Assembly: GCA_045588485.1 (NCBI GenBank)
Contig: JAZNEI010000018.1
Coordinates: 1-64,000 of the forward strand
Length of the DNA stretch: 64,000 nt
From: HGM04593 sp045588485
Lineage (GTDB): Bacteria > Bacteroidota > Bacteroidia > Bacteroidales > Bacteroidaceae
Direction: 5' to 3'
Part shown: in pieces, positions 1 through 8,434 of the stretch
Layout: the number at the start of each line of letters is the position of its first letter
Position numbering within the stretch: the first letter of the stretch is position 1
Translations under genes and position numbers: made by a program
The notes under the pieces: model-generated
The model's input: only the letters and a program-made list of their open reading frames with translations
Databases searched by the model: none
Told to the model about the DNA's origin: nothing

Positions 1-135
1 CGATGTTTTTTGGGTGCTGCGGAACTCGCTTCGCTCAAACATCCTCGCACTTAATCCAAAAAACATCTACCATTTTACTAATTTTCCTATGGCGCACCAA
101 TGAACAACCTTATGATTTTATGAAAAGGTGGGCTT
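1..135 (+). repeat. 135-bp dispersed repeat, copy A
   Basis: This stretch matches the reverse complement of 31907-32041 over its full length with only three mismatches that I can find and no length difference. It may continue to the left of the window. It carries a short open frame, but the same frame in copy B runs on into unrelated sequence, so I do not regard it as coding. On the minus strand its end reads as the last codons and stop of the acyltransferase gene that copy B overlaps (Lys-Pro-Thr-Phe-Ser-stop here). The origin of the element is unknown. Confidence 0.85.
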
Positions 136-161
136 ACTTTAGTATTTTTGAGGTAAACCTC

Positions 162-196
162 GAAAATAGACTGCACTCGCTTTGAAAAATATTGAA
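162..196 (+). repeat. Short dispersed repeat, family 2, copy 1
   Basis: The 20 bases gaaaatagactgcactcgct (162-181) recur exactly at 26004-26023. Similarity continues for about 15 bases (a gaAAAATATTgaAG-like stretch). The element is intergenic here and has no coding potential that I recognise. Confidence 0.6.
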
Positions 197-416
197 GTGA
201 ACTTCATATTTCTCGCTCGTTTGTTGGTATTTTTGCTGTAAAAGTGGCAATATTAGCTCCGTCAATAGCACTTTTTGGAATTATTCTATTTTTACCGGAC
301 ACCAATAGAATAAAATATTCGCCTGTAGGTGTAGTACTCGCTGTGCTCGTAATGTTCCAATAGGTCTGAATTAGTCTGCGATAACGTAAATTCTTATCTC
401 TTAAATGAGTATAAAA
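186..416. other. Intergenic, no gene recognised
   Basis: Between the repeats and the terminator of the GH109-type gene I see no gene with a start codon and family resemblance. A 55-codon frame without a start (about 196-363) is open and hydrophobic, but nothing supports its expression. Confidence 0.5.
291..307 (+). repeat. 17-bp repeat tttaccggacaccaata, copy 1
   Basis: The same 17 bases occur at 32173-32189 on the same strand, in both cases close to a copy of the 135-bp repeat. Here the core is flanked by the inverted octamers ATTCTATT (283-290) and AATAGAAT (304-311), so it can form the loop of a hairpin. It could be a fragment of a mobile element end, but no transposase is present. Confidence 0.55.
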
Positions 417-450
417 AAATAGACAGGTTCGTGAAAAACCTGTCTATTTT
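417..450 (-). terminator. Terminator of the GH109-type gene
   Basis: An inverted repeat with arms aaatagacaggtt and aacctgtctattt and a 7-base loop lies about 25 bases past the stop codon at 474. On the minus strand it ends in a T-rich stretch, as expected of an intrinsic terminator. Confidence 0.8.
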
Positions 451-473
451 GTATGTAATATCTTAACCGAGAA

Positions 474-2153
474 TTACTTCTTATCAGCAAGTGCCTTCTT
501 CAGAGCCTTTGCGATAGCCTTCTTGGCTGATGCCTTAGCTGAATCGAGCTTCTTCTGAGCCTTAGCCTCTGCCTTTGCATCGCCTGCAGCCTTAGCAGCC
601 TGTACTGCATCGTAGAGAGCCCAAAGGTTCTTCTTTGCAGTTACCTCTTTCTGTGCTGCGCTGTAAGCCTCAGCCTCAGCCTCTGTAGCTGCCTCAACCT
701 CGGGAGCTGCATATGCGTGCTTGTAACCCTTCTGCTCGTTCCAGTGACCACGAGTAAAGTCGGGGAATGTAACAGCTGCGCAGTTGTTGTCCATTGACAA
801 TGTACCCAACTCTGCCAAGCAGCACCACTCAGCCATATCATAAACGTCCATATCAAGGGGAAGACCATTCTGCAAGCAGTAAACAAGACGAGAGTCCATT
901 ACAAAGTCCATACCACCGTGACCGAGGTCGCGACCCTTCTCAACATACTTCTTGAGGATGGGGTGGTAGTACTTAGCCATCATAGCGTCCTTTTGTGCGT
1001 CGCTCATAAAGCCGTGAGCGTTAAGGTTGTCAACCTGAGGTGCGCCTGTGCCCTTAAGAGCCTCACCCGAGAGAGCGAGCTTAGGCTCGGGATACTTTGT
1101 AGCGTAACCCTTTGTACCGGTAAGCTTGAACAGACGGTTGTAGGGCTGGGGTGTCATTACGTTGTGCTGAATCTCAACAACCTTACCCTTTGCTGTACGC
1201 ATAAGAGTTGTTGTGTGGTCGCCGTTACGGAACTCTTTGCACTCTTTACCTGTCTTCTCCTTTACAAGCTCCTTGCCGAAGAAAGGATCTGTATCCATGG
1301 CTACAAGTGTTGTGAAACGGTCACCACGGTGAATGTCGAGGCACTGTGCAACGGGTCCAAGGCCGTGAGTAGCGTAGAGGTCGCCACGGTTCTCCTTGTT
1401 ATATTTAAGTCGCCAGTGAAGGTTGTCCTTGTCGTTGTCGGCGGGATCCTTCCAGTATGCATCCCAGAACCACTCAAGGCTGTGGATGTAAGCACCCTCG
1501 GCACGGATAATCTCGCCGAATACACCGGCCTGAGCCATTGCAAGAGCGTTCATCTCATAGTCGTCGTAGCAGCAGTTCTCGAGGATGAAGCAGTGGAGAC
1601 GTGTCTTCTCTGAGAGGTTGATAAGACTCCAGCACTGCTCAAGGTTCATTGCCGAAGGCACCTCGATGGCAGCATGCTTGCCGTTCTCCATCGCAAATTT
1701 TGCGATAGGATAGTGGTGATTCCAGTCGGCAGCGATGTAAACGAGGTCGATGTCGGGGCGTTTGCAAAGCTCCTCGTAACCCTTCTCGCCTGAGTAGATG
1801 TCGGCGGGCATAAGACCCTGCTCGCGCAAGAACTTATTGCACTCCTCGGCACGGTTGTACTCGTAGTCGCAAAGAGCTACAATCTCAACACCGGGAATAC
1901 GGCAGAAACGGACAACAGCACCGTCACCGCGCATACCAAGACCAACGAAAGCTACACGTACAGTCTTGATAGGAGCAGCTGCGAGGTTCAAAACATGCTC
2001 CTGACCGGCGGGACGCTCGGGAGTCTCAACTACGATAGTACCTTTGTCCCAATGCCATTTGGTAGAGGGGGACAATGACTGTGCCTGTGCTGTGGTAGCG
2101 GCAAAAGCCATTACTGCAACAAATGCAGAAACTAAAAATTTCTTAAAGTTCAT
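474..2153 (-). CDS. GH109-type alpha-N-acetylgalactosaminidase (Gfo/Idh/MocA fold), secreted, with Lys/Ala-rich tail
   Basis: This 559-residue protein has a Sec signal peptide (1-25, ending AQAQ). A Rossmann NAD-binding start follows (VRVAFVGLGMRGDG, about 46-59), then the EVPSAMN, YATHGLGP and GHGGMDF motifs typical of GH109 glycosidases. That family uses bound NAD+ to remove terminal alpha-GalNAc, for example from mucin or blood-group A structures, in the periplasm or at the surface. The part resembling the family ends near residue 482. The last 77 residues or so (483-559) are an added Ala/Glu/Lys-rich, probably helical, strongly basic tail. The gene stands alone, divergent from the sugar kinase gene. 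The substrate is inferred from the family; other Gfo/Idh/MocA specificities remain possible. Confidence 0.85.
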   Translation of the reverse strand: MNFKKFLVSAFVAVMAFAATTAQAQSLSPSTKWHWDKGTIVVETPERPAGQEHVLNLAAAPIKTVRVAFVGLGMRGDGAVVRFCRIPGVEIVALCDYEYNRAEECNKFLREQGLMPADIYSGEKGYEELCKRPDIDLVYIAADWNHHYPIAKFAMENGKHAAIEVPSAMNLEQCWSLINLSEKTRLHCFILENCCYDDYEMNALAMAQAGVFGEIIRAEGAYIHSLEWFWDAYWKDPADNDKDNLHWRLKYNKENRGDLYATHGLGPVAQCLDIHRGDRFTTLVAMDTDPFFGKELVKEKTGKECKEFRNGDHTTTLMRTAKGKVVEIQHNVMTPQPYNRLFKLTGTKGYATKYPEPKLALSGEALKGTGAPQVDNLNAHGFMSDAQKDAMMAKYYHPILKKYVEKGRDLGHGGMDFVMDSRLVYCLQNGLPLDMDVYDMAEWCCLAELGTLSMDNNCAAVTFPDFTRGHWNEQKGYKHAYAAPEVEAATEAEAEAYSAAQKEVTAKKNLWALYDAVQAAKAAGDAKAEAKAQKKLDSAKASAKKAIAKALKKALADKK

Positions 2154-2218
2154 TGTGATAAAGTTATTAATTTGGTTATGTGTGTTTATTATGTACGTAA
2201 TGGTACCGTATGCGTTTA

Positions 2219-2226
2219 CAAAGGTA
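2219..2226 (-). promoter_or_regulatory. Promoter -7 element of the GH109-type gene
   Basis: The minus strand reads TACCTTTG, a perfect TAnnTTTG box of the Bacteroidota primary sigma factor, 65 bases before the start codon. I see no clear TTG at the usual -33 distance. Confidence 0.5.
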
Positions 2227-2310
2227 AGTAACTATTTTGAAGATTAAAACTATATTTTGTTTTTTTTTATATTTTTAGCTTTATAACCCCGAAAAATAAA
2301 AAAAAATATA

Positions 2311-2318
2311 TACATTCG
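2311..2318 (+). promoter_or_regulatory. Promoter -7 element of the ROK kinase gene
   Basis: TACATTCG fits the TAnnTTCG variant of the Bacteroidota -7 box and lies about 50 bases before the start codon in an A-rich stretch. No -33 TTG is visible. Confidence 0.45.
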
Positions 2319-2369
2319 CAAAATCAATGTAACGGAAATTTTAACTAACCAAATATTTAAAAGTTTTTT

Positions 2370-3326
2370 ATGGAAAGCTATGTAATAGGAATCGACCTTG
2401 GCGGTACTAATACCGTTATTGGTCTTGTAGATGTAAAAGGACACATCCTTGCAAAGGATGACTCGGTAAAGACACAGGCTTATCGCGAGATTGAGGATTA
2501 TACCGACGCGGTAGCTCAGGTTATTGCCAAACTTGCCAAGGAGAATGGCTGTGAGGGTAAAATAGAAGGTGTAGGTATCGGTGCTCCTATGGCTAACTAC
2601 TACACAGGTGAGATTGTTAATGCTGCCAACCTACCATGGAAAGGTATTGTGCCTCTGGGTTGGTTGATAGAGAAAAAGACCGGTCTTCCGACAAAGGTAA
2701 CAAACGATGCCAATGCTGCTGCTATAGGTGAGATGAAGTACGGTGTTGCTCAGGGTATGAAGGATTTTATCGTTATTACTTTGGGTACAGGCGTTGGTAG
2801 CGGTATTGTATCAAACGGTCAGCTTATCTATGGTCATGATGGTTTTGCAGGCGAGCTTGGTCACGTTACAGCTCCTGTTCTCGAGGGACGTGCATGTGGT
2901 TGCGGTCGCAGCGACTGTCTCGAGACATACGCATCGGCTACAGGTATTGTACGCACTGCCAAGATTTGGTTGGGTACACGTACCGACGAGAGTGTTTTGC
3001 GTAACATCGAGTGTGATAAACTTACATCAAAGATGCTTTTTGATGCAGCTGTTGCCGGTGATAAACTCGCAAAAGAGATTTTCGACTTTACCGGTGCTGT
3101 TCTTGGTGATGCTTTCTGTAACTTCATTGCTTTCTCGGCTCCCGAGGCCATCATTCTCTTCGGTGGTCTTGCAAATGCAGGTGAGCTGTTGCTCGAACCT
3201 ATTCGCAAGAGAATGAACGAGAATGTTGTTTTCTTGTGGAAAGATAAGGTTAAAGTCCTTAAATCTTCTCTTCCCGGTGCCGATGCGGCCGTTCTTGGTG
3301 CATCTGCTCTTGGTTGGAAGTCATAA
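2370..3326 (+). CDS. ROK-family sugar kinase, probable glucokinase
   Basis: This 318-residue cytoplasmic kinase phosphorylates glucose or a related hexose or amino sugar with ATP. It has the phosphate-binding GIDLGGTNT motif (7-15), the catalytic Asp in NDAN (112-115, Asp113), GELGH (161-165) and the ROK zinc-binding motif CGCGRSDC (176-183). Length is usual for the family. The start at 2370 gives the motif its normal distance from the N-terminus. It is transcribed away from the GH109-type gene and lies ahead of an amino-sugar operon. Glucose is the family default, but N-acetylglucosamine or N-acetylmannosamine cannot be excluded by reading alone. Confidence 0.88.
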   Translation: MESYVIGIDLGGTNTVIGLVDVKGHILAKDDSVKTQAYREIEDYTDAVAQVIAKLAKENGCEGKIEGVGIGAPMANYYTGEIVNAANLPWKGIVPLGWLIEKKTGLPTKVTNDANAAAIGEMKYGVAQGMKDFIVITLGTGVGSGIVSNGQLIYGHDGFAGELGHVTAPVLEGRACGCGRSDCLETYASATGIVRTAKIWLGTRTDESVLRNIECDKLTSKMLFDAAVAGDKLAKEIFDFTGAVLGDAFCNFIAFSAPEAIILFGGLANAGELLLEPIRKRMNENVVFLWKDKVKVLKSSLPGADAAVLGASALGWKS

Positions 3327-3351
3327 AATGTTATTCCAAGAGATTTTTTAT

Positions 3352-3395
3352 AACAACATCGGTTGTCGGGCTTTGAATCGGCAACCGATGTTGTT
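3352..3395 (+). terminator. Terminator of the ROK kinase gene
   Basis: Perfect 14-base arms (aacaacatcggttg / caaccgatgttgtt) enclose a 16-base loop, followed by a short T-rich stretch, 26 bases after the stop codon. Confidence 0.8.
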
Positions 3396-3504
3396 TATTA
3401 TCTCATTTTTGTTATAAAGTGTCTATTCTCTTATATAAATATTTAAAAAAATAAAATAGTGTAAAAAAAATGGAGTCTCATAGTGCTTTTTTAACAGATT
3501 ATTC

Positions 3505-3512
3505 TATTTTTG
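3505..3512 (+). promoter_or_regulatory. Promoter -7 element of the sulfatase operon
   Basis: TATTTTTG is a perfect TAnnTTTG box 75 bases before the sulfatase start. It is the only good candidate ahead of the four-gene operon that ends at 10297. Confidence 0.6.
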
Positions 3513-3586
3513 CAGATAAAATGCGATGAATGGCTTTATGCCATAAAATAAGCAAAGGGATAAACTAACATAATAATATAATTACA

Positions 3587-5179
3587 ATGGATTACACAAA
3601 CGGTAAAATCAGACAGTTTGCCTGCCTTTCGTTGGTGGGTACGGCTGCGCTTTCATTAGGCGCTTGTCAAGAGAAAAAAGAGGAGGCGAAACCTATGAAT
3701 ATCCTCTACATTATGTGCGACGACCACTCGTATCAGACTATAAGTTCATACGATACCCGTTACATAAATACACCCAATATCGACAGAATTGCTGCCGATG
3801 GTGTGCGTTTTACAAATAGCTTTGTGGCAAATTCAATAAGCGGTCCCAGTCGTGCCTGCATGCTCACAGGAAAGCACAGCCTTGCAAACGGATTTACCGA
3901 TAATAGCTCTTCGTTCGATGGCTCACAGCAGACATTTCCCAAATTGCTTCAGGCACAGGGGTATGAGACGGCTGTTATAGGAAAATGGCATTTGACATCG
4001 GAACCTACAGGCTTTAATCATTGGGATATACTCATTGGACAGGGCGACTATTATAATCCGACCTTTATATGTAATGGTGAAAAGGTGCAACGAAAAGGTT
4101 ATGCAACGAATGTTACAACCGAGCTTGCTTTGGATTGGTTAGAAAACGGACGCGACAGCAACAAACCTTTCTGTCTGCTGTTGCACCATAAGGCTCCGCA
4201 TCGTACATGGATGCCCGACACTTGTGATCTTGAACTATTCAGCGACTCGAACTTCCCGCTGCCCGAGACCTTCTATGATAATTACGAAGGACGCGATGCG
4301 GCACTTATGCAGCACATGTCTATATCAAAGGATATGGACCTTGTCTATGACCTTAAACTTGCAGATAAAGAGAATGAGATACATTCACGTCCCGACCTCG
4401 AGGCAGCAGGACGCAGAATATACAGCCGTATGGATTCTGCGCAAAAGGCGGCTTGGGATGCTCACTACGACCGCGTGATTGCTGAGTTCAAGAAGAATAA
4501 TCCCAAAGGAAAAGACCTTGATTCTTGGAAATTCCAGCAGTATATGCGCGACTATCTGCGCGTGATTACCTCGGTCGACCGTAATGTTGGACAAGTGCTC
4601 GATTACCTCGAGGCAGAGGGTCTTATGGATAATACACTTATCGTTTATACATCCGACCAGGGATTCTATATGGGCGAGCATGGATGGTTCGACAAACGCT
4701 TTATGTACGAAGAGTCGTTCCGTACGCCTCTGTTGATGCGTCTGCCGGGCGGAGTGAAGGGTGATGTTACGCAGCTTGTTCAGAATATCGACTATGCGCC
4801 TACAATTCTTGAGGCGGCAGGCGTTGAGGTTCCCGAGGATATACACGGATGCTCGTTACTGCCTCTGCTTAAAGGCGAAGAGTGGACTTCCAACCGCAAG
4901 GCTCTCTATTACCATTATTACGAATTCCCCGATGAGCATACAGTACGTCCCCACCTTGGCGTGCGAACCGAGCGCTACAAGCTCATCCGTATAGTGCCCA
5001 CAGACTTCCAGGGTAAACAGTTGCAGGGTAGTTGGGAACTGTTCGACTTGCAGGAAGACCCCAAGGAACTAAATAATATATATGGTAAAGAGGGTACCGA
5101 GCAACTGAGCGACAGCCTGAAGGTTCTGCTAAAGGAGTTGCAGACACAGTATGGCGAGGAAGAATATATCGAGCAGTAA
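3587..5179 (+). CDS. Ser-type sulfatase (family S1), lipoprotein
   Basis: The 530-residue protein begins with a lipoprotein signal ending in LSLGAC (Cys27), so it is probably anchored in the outer membrane or periplasm. The sulfatase signature is SGPSRACMLTG with Ser85 as the residue converted to formylglycine; Asp45 and Asp46 begin the metal site. Further motifs are GKWHL and a C-terminal YTSDQGFYMGEHGWFDKR block. Ser-type enzymes need an anaerobic sulfatase maturase, and one is encoded 18 bases downstream. The general look (ICNGEK and GQGDYYNP regions) reminds me of the S1_11 group that removes 6-O-sulfate from N-acetylglucosamine. The amino-sugar gene in the same operon agrees with that, but the substrate is inference. 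Confidence 0.9.
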   Translation: MDYTNGKIRQFACLSLVGTAALSLGACQEKKEEAKPMNILYIMCDDHSYQTISSYDTRYINTPNIDRIAADGVRFTNSFVANSISGPSRACMLTGKHSLANGFTDNSSSFDGSQQTFPKLLQAQGYETAVIGKWHLTSEPTGFNHWDILIGQGDYYNPTFICNGEKVQRKGYATNVTTELALDWLENGRDSNKPFCLLLHHKAPHRTWMPDTCDLELFSDSNFPLPETFYDNYEGRDAALMQHMSISKDMDLVYDLKLADKENEIHSRPDLEAAGRRIYSRMDSAQKAAWDAHYDRVIAEFKKNNPKGKDLDSWKFQQYMRDYLRVITSVDRNVGQVLDYLEAEGLMDNTLIVYTSDQGFYMGEHGWFDKRFMYEESFRTPLLMRLPGGVKGDVTQLVQNIDYAPTILEAAGVEVPEDIHGCSLLPLLKGEEWTSNRKALYYHYYEFPDEHTVRPHLGVRTERYKLIRIVPTDFQGKQLQGSWELFDLQEDPKELNNIYGKEGTEQLSDSLKVLLKELQTQYGEEEYIEQ

Positions 5180-5197
5180 GAGATAAAAATAGTAGCA

Positions 5198-6448
5198 ATG
5201 AAGAGCAATAGAAAAAACAATTATAGTCTGACAGATGTTGCAAAGATGAGGCGGCAGCCAACCTTTGCGACAATGGTAAAGCCTATAGGTTCGGCCTGTA
5301 ATCTTGATTGTAACTATTGCTACTATCGCGATAAGTCTGAAATTTATGCCGGGGTGATGCCTCGGATGAGTGAGCAACTGCTCGAAGAGTATATAAAACA
5401 GTATCTTCAAGGGGCAAGCCAACAACAGATAACATTCTGTTGGCACGGAGGCGAGCCGCTTATGGCAGGTATTCCTTTCTATCGTAAAGCGATGGAACTG
5501 CAACAGAAATATCGTGGAGATAAGATAATAGAGAATACTTTACAGACCAACGGTGTTCTGCTTAGCGATGAGTGGTGCAGTTTCTTTAAGGATAATAATT
5601 TTCTTATAGGACTCTCGCTCGATGGTCCGCAGGATATCCACGATGCTTTCCGACGCGATTGCGGTGGTGCTCCTACCTTTACCAAAGTCGTTAAGGCTGC
5701 CGAGAAGATGGCTGCGGCAGGAGTAGAGTATAACCTGCTCACAACGGTTAACAAACGCAGTGAGGGACGTGGTGCCGAGGTCTACCGCTTCCTTGGAACA
5801 CTCGGAAACTATATGCAGTTTCTCCCGGTTGTAGAATATGTCCGCTTACGCGACCGAGATGGTAAACGTCCTCTAATTGTATCGCCCGATGAAGAGGATG
5901 CCGTTGAAGCACCCTGGTCGGTGTCGGCCGAGGCATACGGCGAGTTTATGTGCGATGTGTTCGATGAGTGGGTAAAGTATGATGTAGGCTACCGCTTTGT
6001 GCAGTTGTTTGATGCAACGCTTGCCAATTGGTGTGGAGTGCAGCCCGGTATATGTTCGTTCTGCGAGACTTGTGGCGATGGTCTGGTGGTTGAACATAAC
6101 GGAGATGTATATTCGTGCGACCACTTTGTATATCCCGAATACTGCTTGGGAAATATTATGGAAAAGAGTATCGGGCAGATGTATGCAAGCAGTGAACAGC
6201 AGGCTTTCGGACGTGACAAACGCGAGGCATTGCCTATCGAGTGTAAACGTTGCAGCTACTATTTTCTGTGCAGAGGCGAGTGTCCCAAACACCGCTTTGG
6301 CTATGCCAAGAACGGAGAACCTTATAAGAATGTGTTATGTGAAGGATACAAACGGTTCTTCATACACACCGACCCTTATATGAGGCAGATGAGAACGCTG
6401 ATTGAGCGTGGCGAACCTGCATCAAAGATTATGCAATGGAAAAGATAA
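5198..6448 (+). CDS. Anaerobic sulfatase-maturating enzyme (radical SAM, SPASM)
   Basis: The 416-residue cytoplasmic protein oxidises the active-site Ser or Cys of sulfatases to formylglycine before export. The radical SAM cluster is bound by Cys34, Cys38 and Cys41 (CNLDCNYC). The SPASM region follows (CSFCETCGDG, then SCDHFVYPEYCLGN and CKRCSYYFLCRGECPKHRFG), with the cysteines for two auxiliary iron-sulfur clusters. Length matches the family. It lies 18 bases after a Ser-type sulfatase and should also serve the sulfatase at 49420, which has no maturase of its own nearby. The equivalent gene in Bacteroides thetaiotaomicron is called chuR or anSME. Confidence 0.93.
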   Translation: MKSNRKNNYSLTDVAKMRRQPTFATMVKPIGSACNLDCNYCYYRDKSEIYAGVMPRMSEQLLEEYIKQYLQGASQQQITFCWHGGEPLMAGIPFYRKAMELQQKYRGDKIIENTLQTNGVLLSDEWCSFFKDNNFLIGLSLDGPQDIHDAFRRDCGGAPTFTKVVKAAEKMAAAGVEYNLLTTVNKRSEGRGAEVYRFLGTLGNYMQFLPVVEYVRLRDRDGKRPLIVSPDEEDAVEAPWSVSAEAYGEFMCDVFDEWVKYDVGYRFVQLFDATLANWCGVQPGICSFCETCGDGLVVEHNGDVYSCDHFVYPEYCLGNIMEKSIGQMYASSEQQAFGRDKREALPIECKRCSYYFLCRGECPKHRFGYAKNGEPYKNVLCEGYKRFFIHTDPYMRQMRTLIERGEPASKIMQWKR

Positions 6449-6490
6449 AACATAGTAATAAAAACAATAACTAATTAAAAAAAAGACTAT

Positions 6491-8422
6491 ATGAATAAGA
6501 ATTTTGTACTTCCTAAAATTGGTGAACTTCCTGTGCTCGCATCTATTGAGAGCATCTGTAAGTTCGAGAAAGTTCCTACACAAGTGTGCGAGAATGCAGC
6601 AGAAGGTGCAAAGGTAGCTGCCGATATTGTTGTTTCGGCTATTAATAATCATAAAGGTGAACGTAATTTTGCACTAGGACTCTCAACAGGCCGTACTCCA
6701 TTGGGATTATATAACGAGCTTGTAAAGAGATACAAGGCCGGCGAGGTCAGCTTTAAGAATGTCGAGGTATTCAGCCTCGATGAGTTCTATCCTATCGAGC
6801 CTACAAATCCTCAGAGTCGTAATCATCGTGTATATGAGGAATTTCTGAACTATATTGATATTGCTCCCGAGAATGTACATTTCCCCGATGGAACCGTTCC
6901 TGCAAATAATATTAAAGAGTACTGCAAAGAGTATGAGCAGATGGTACACGGCAATATCGACCTTATGATTATGGGTGTAGGCGAATTGGGACAGGTTGGC
7001 TTCAACGAGCCTGGCAGCTATGGAAAATCTACTACACGATTGGTACAGTTGACATACAACAGCCGCAAGACACAGTTCCAGTTCTTCTCTAATCCCAACG
7101 ATGTGCCTAAGATGGCAATCACAATGGGTCTTGAGACAATCCGTAGCGCTAAGAAGATTGTGCTTATGATGTGGGGCGAGGATAAGGCTAAAATTGCACG
7201 TGACCTTATCGAAGGTGAGGTGACCGAGAGTCATCCTTCGACCAATCTGCAGTCGCATCCTAATATGCAGATTATCATTGATGAGGCTGCTGCTCAGGAA
7301 TTGACACGTGTTAAACAGCCTTGGCTTATATCTCCTCCCGAGGAGTGGACACCTAAGCTCATTCGTAAAGCGGTTCTGTGGCTGTGTGGTGTTGTAGGCA
7401 AGCCTATTCTTAAACTTACATTCCAGAATTATATCAGCAACTCGCTATCCGACCTTCTCGACCGTGTCGACCGTTACGACCAGATAAACATACGTGTCTT
7501 CAACGATGTGCAGCACATAATCTCGGGGTGGCCAGGCGGAAAGCCCAATGCCGACGACTCTACACGTCCTGTGCCTTCGTCGCCCTATCCTAAAAGAGTA
7601 ATTATATTCTCGCCACATCCTGACGATGATGTTATCTCGATGGGTGGTACATTCAACCGTCTTATAGAGCAGGGACACGACGTACATGTTGCTTATCAGA
7701 CTTCGGGTAATGTGGCAGTGAACGATGATGTTGTATTGCAGAATATCGATACAGCGCGTGAGATGGGATTCGGACATCTTGGTGACCTCTTCGACGAGAT
7801 TCGTGAGATTATTGCCTCAAAGGTGCCCGGTGTTCCCGAACCGGCCGAACTTTTGCGTTTCAAGGGAGCTATCCGTCGTGCCGAGGCTCGTGCCGCTTGT
7901 CGCTCTATCGGTCTCGATGACCGTACCAATGCGCACTTCCTGAATCTTCCTTTCTATGAGACGGGAGGTATAAAGAAAGGTAAGTTATCGGATGATGATA
8001 TTGAGATAACAAAGGAACTTATGCGTCGTATCAAGCCTCATCAGATTTATGCTGCAGGCGACCTAACCGACCCTCATGGTACTCACCGCGTATGTATCGA
8101 GGCTGTGCTTCGTGCTTTTGACGAGGTTAAGGACGAGGATTGGGCCAAGGAGTGTCATATATGGCTCTATCGCGGAGCATGGCAAGAGTGGGACCTTGCA
8201 GTTGCTGATATGGCTGTACCTTTGAGTCCCGAGGAGATGATACGCAAGCGCCATGCAATATTCCGTCACCTCTCGCAGAAGGACATTGTTCCCTTCCCCG
8301 GTGAGGATTCACGTGAATTCTGGCAGCGTGCCGAGGACCGTATGCAGGGTACTGCTCAGATGTTCGATAAGATAGGCTTACCCGAGTATCAGGCTATTGA
8401 GATGTTCGTGAAACTTCTTTGA
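6491..8422 (+). CDS. NagB-like domain fused to PIG-L deacetylase-like domain
   Basis: The 643-residue cytoplasmic protein has two parts. Residues 1 to about 300 resemble glucosamine-6-phosphate deaminase (NagB): ALGLSTGRTP (61-70), SLDEFYP (95-101) and GVGELGQVGFNEP (162-174). Residues from about 365 resemble the PIG-L/LmbE metal-dependent N-deacetylases: SPHPDDDVISMGGT with zinc ligands around His376-Asp379, and DPHGTHR near residue 535. Together they could deacetylate an amino sugar and then deaminate it. However, the NagB catalytic Asp and His (Asp141 and His143 in E. coli) are Leu166 and Gln168 here, while Asp97 and Glu173 are kept. The deaminase activity is therefore uncertain. Fusions of this kind are found in Bacteroidota. 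It is the third gene of the sulfatase operon. Confidence 0.85.
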   Translation: MNKNFVLPKIGELPVLASIESICKFEKVPTQVCENAAEGAKVAADIVVSAINNHKGERNFALGLSTGRTPLGLYNELVKRYKAGEVSFKNVEVFSLDEFYPIEPTNPQSRNHRVYEEFLNYIDIAPENVHFPDGTVPANNIKEYCKEYEQMVHGNIDLMIMGVGELGQVGFNEPGSYGKSTTRLVQLTYNSRKTQFQFFSNPNDVPKMAITMGLETIRSAKKIVLMMWGEDKAKIARDLIEGEVTESHPSTNLQSHPNMQIIIDEAAAQELTRVKQPWLISPPEEWTPKLIRKAVLWLCGVVGKPILKLTFQNYISNSLSDLLDRVDRYDQINIRVFNDVQHIISGWPGGKPNADDSTRPVPSSPYPKRVIIFSPHPDDDVISMGGTFNRLIEQGHDVHVAYQTSGNVAVNDDVVLQNIDTAREMGFGHLGDLFDEIREIIASKVPGVPEPAELLRFKGAIRRAEARAACRSIGLDDRTNAHFLNLPFYETGGIKKGKLSDDDIEITKELMRRIKPHQIYAAGDLTDPHGTHRVCIEAVLRAFDEVKDEDWAKECHIWLYRGAWQEWDLAVADMAVPLSPEEMIRKRHAIFRHLSQKDIVPFPGEDSREFWQRAEDRMQGTAQMFDKIGLPEYQAIEMFVKLL

Positions 8423-8434
8423 TAATAGTATAAA

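Noticed and set aside
3..185. 60-codon open frame in repeat copy A, also seen in part in copy B
   Set aside because: The frame diverges at the repeat edge and runs antisense into the acyltransferase gene in copy B. Its similarity is explained by the DNA repeat alone.
196..363. Hydrophobic open frame of about 55 codons without a start codon
   Set aside because: No start, no ribosome-binding context and it runs across a repeat; nothing supports it as a gene or a defined pseudogene.
918..1613. 231-codon plus-strand open frame antisense to the GH109-type gene
   Set aside because: It lies fully inside a gene with clear family motifs, shows no motif of its own and has the low-complexity look of a codon-bias shadow.
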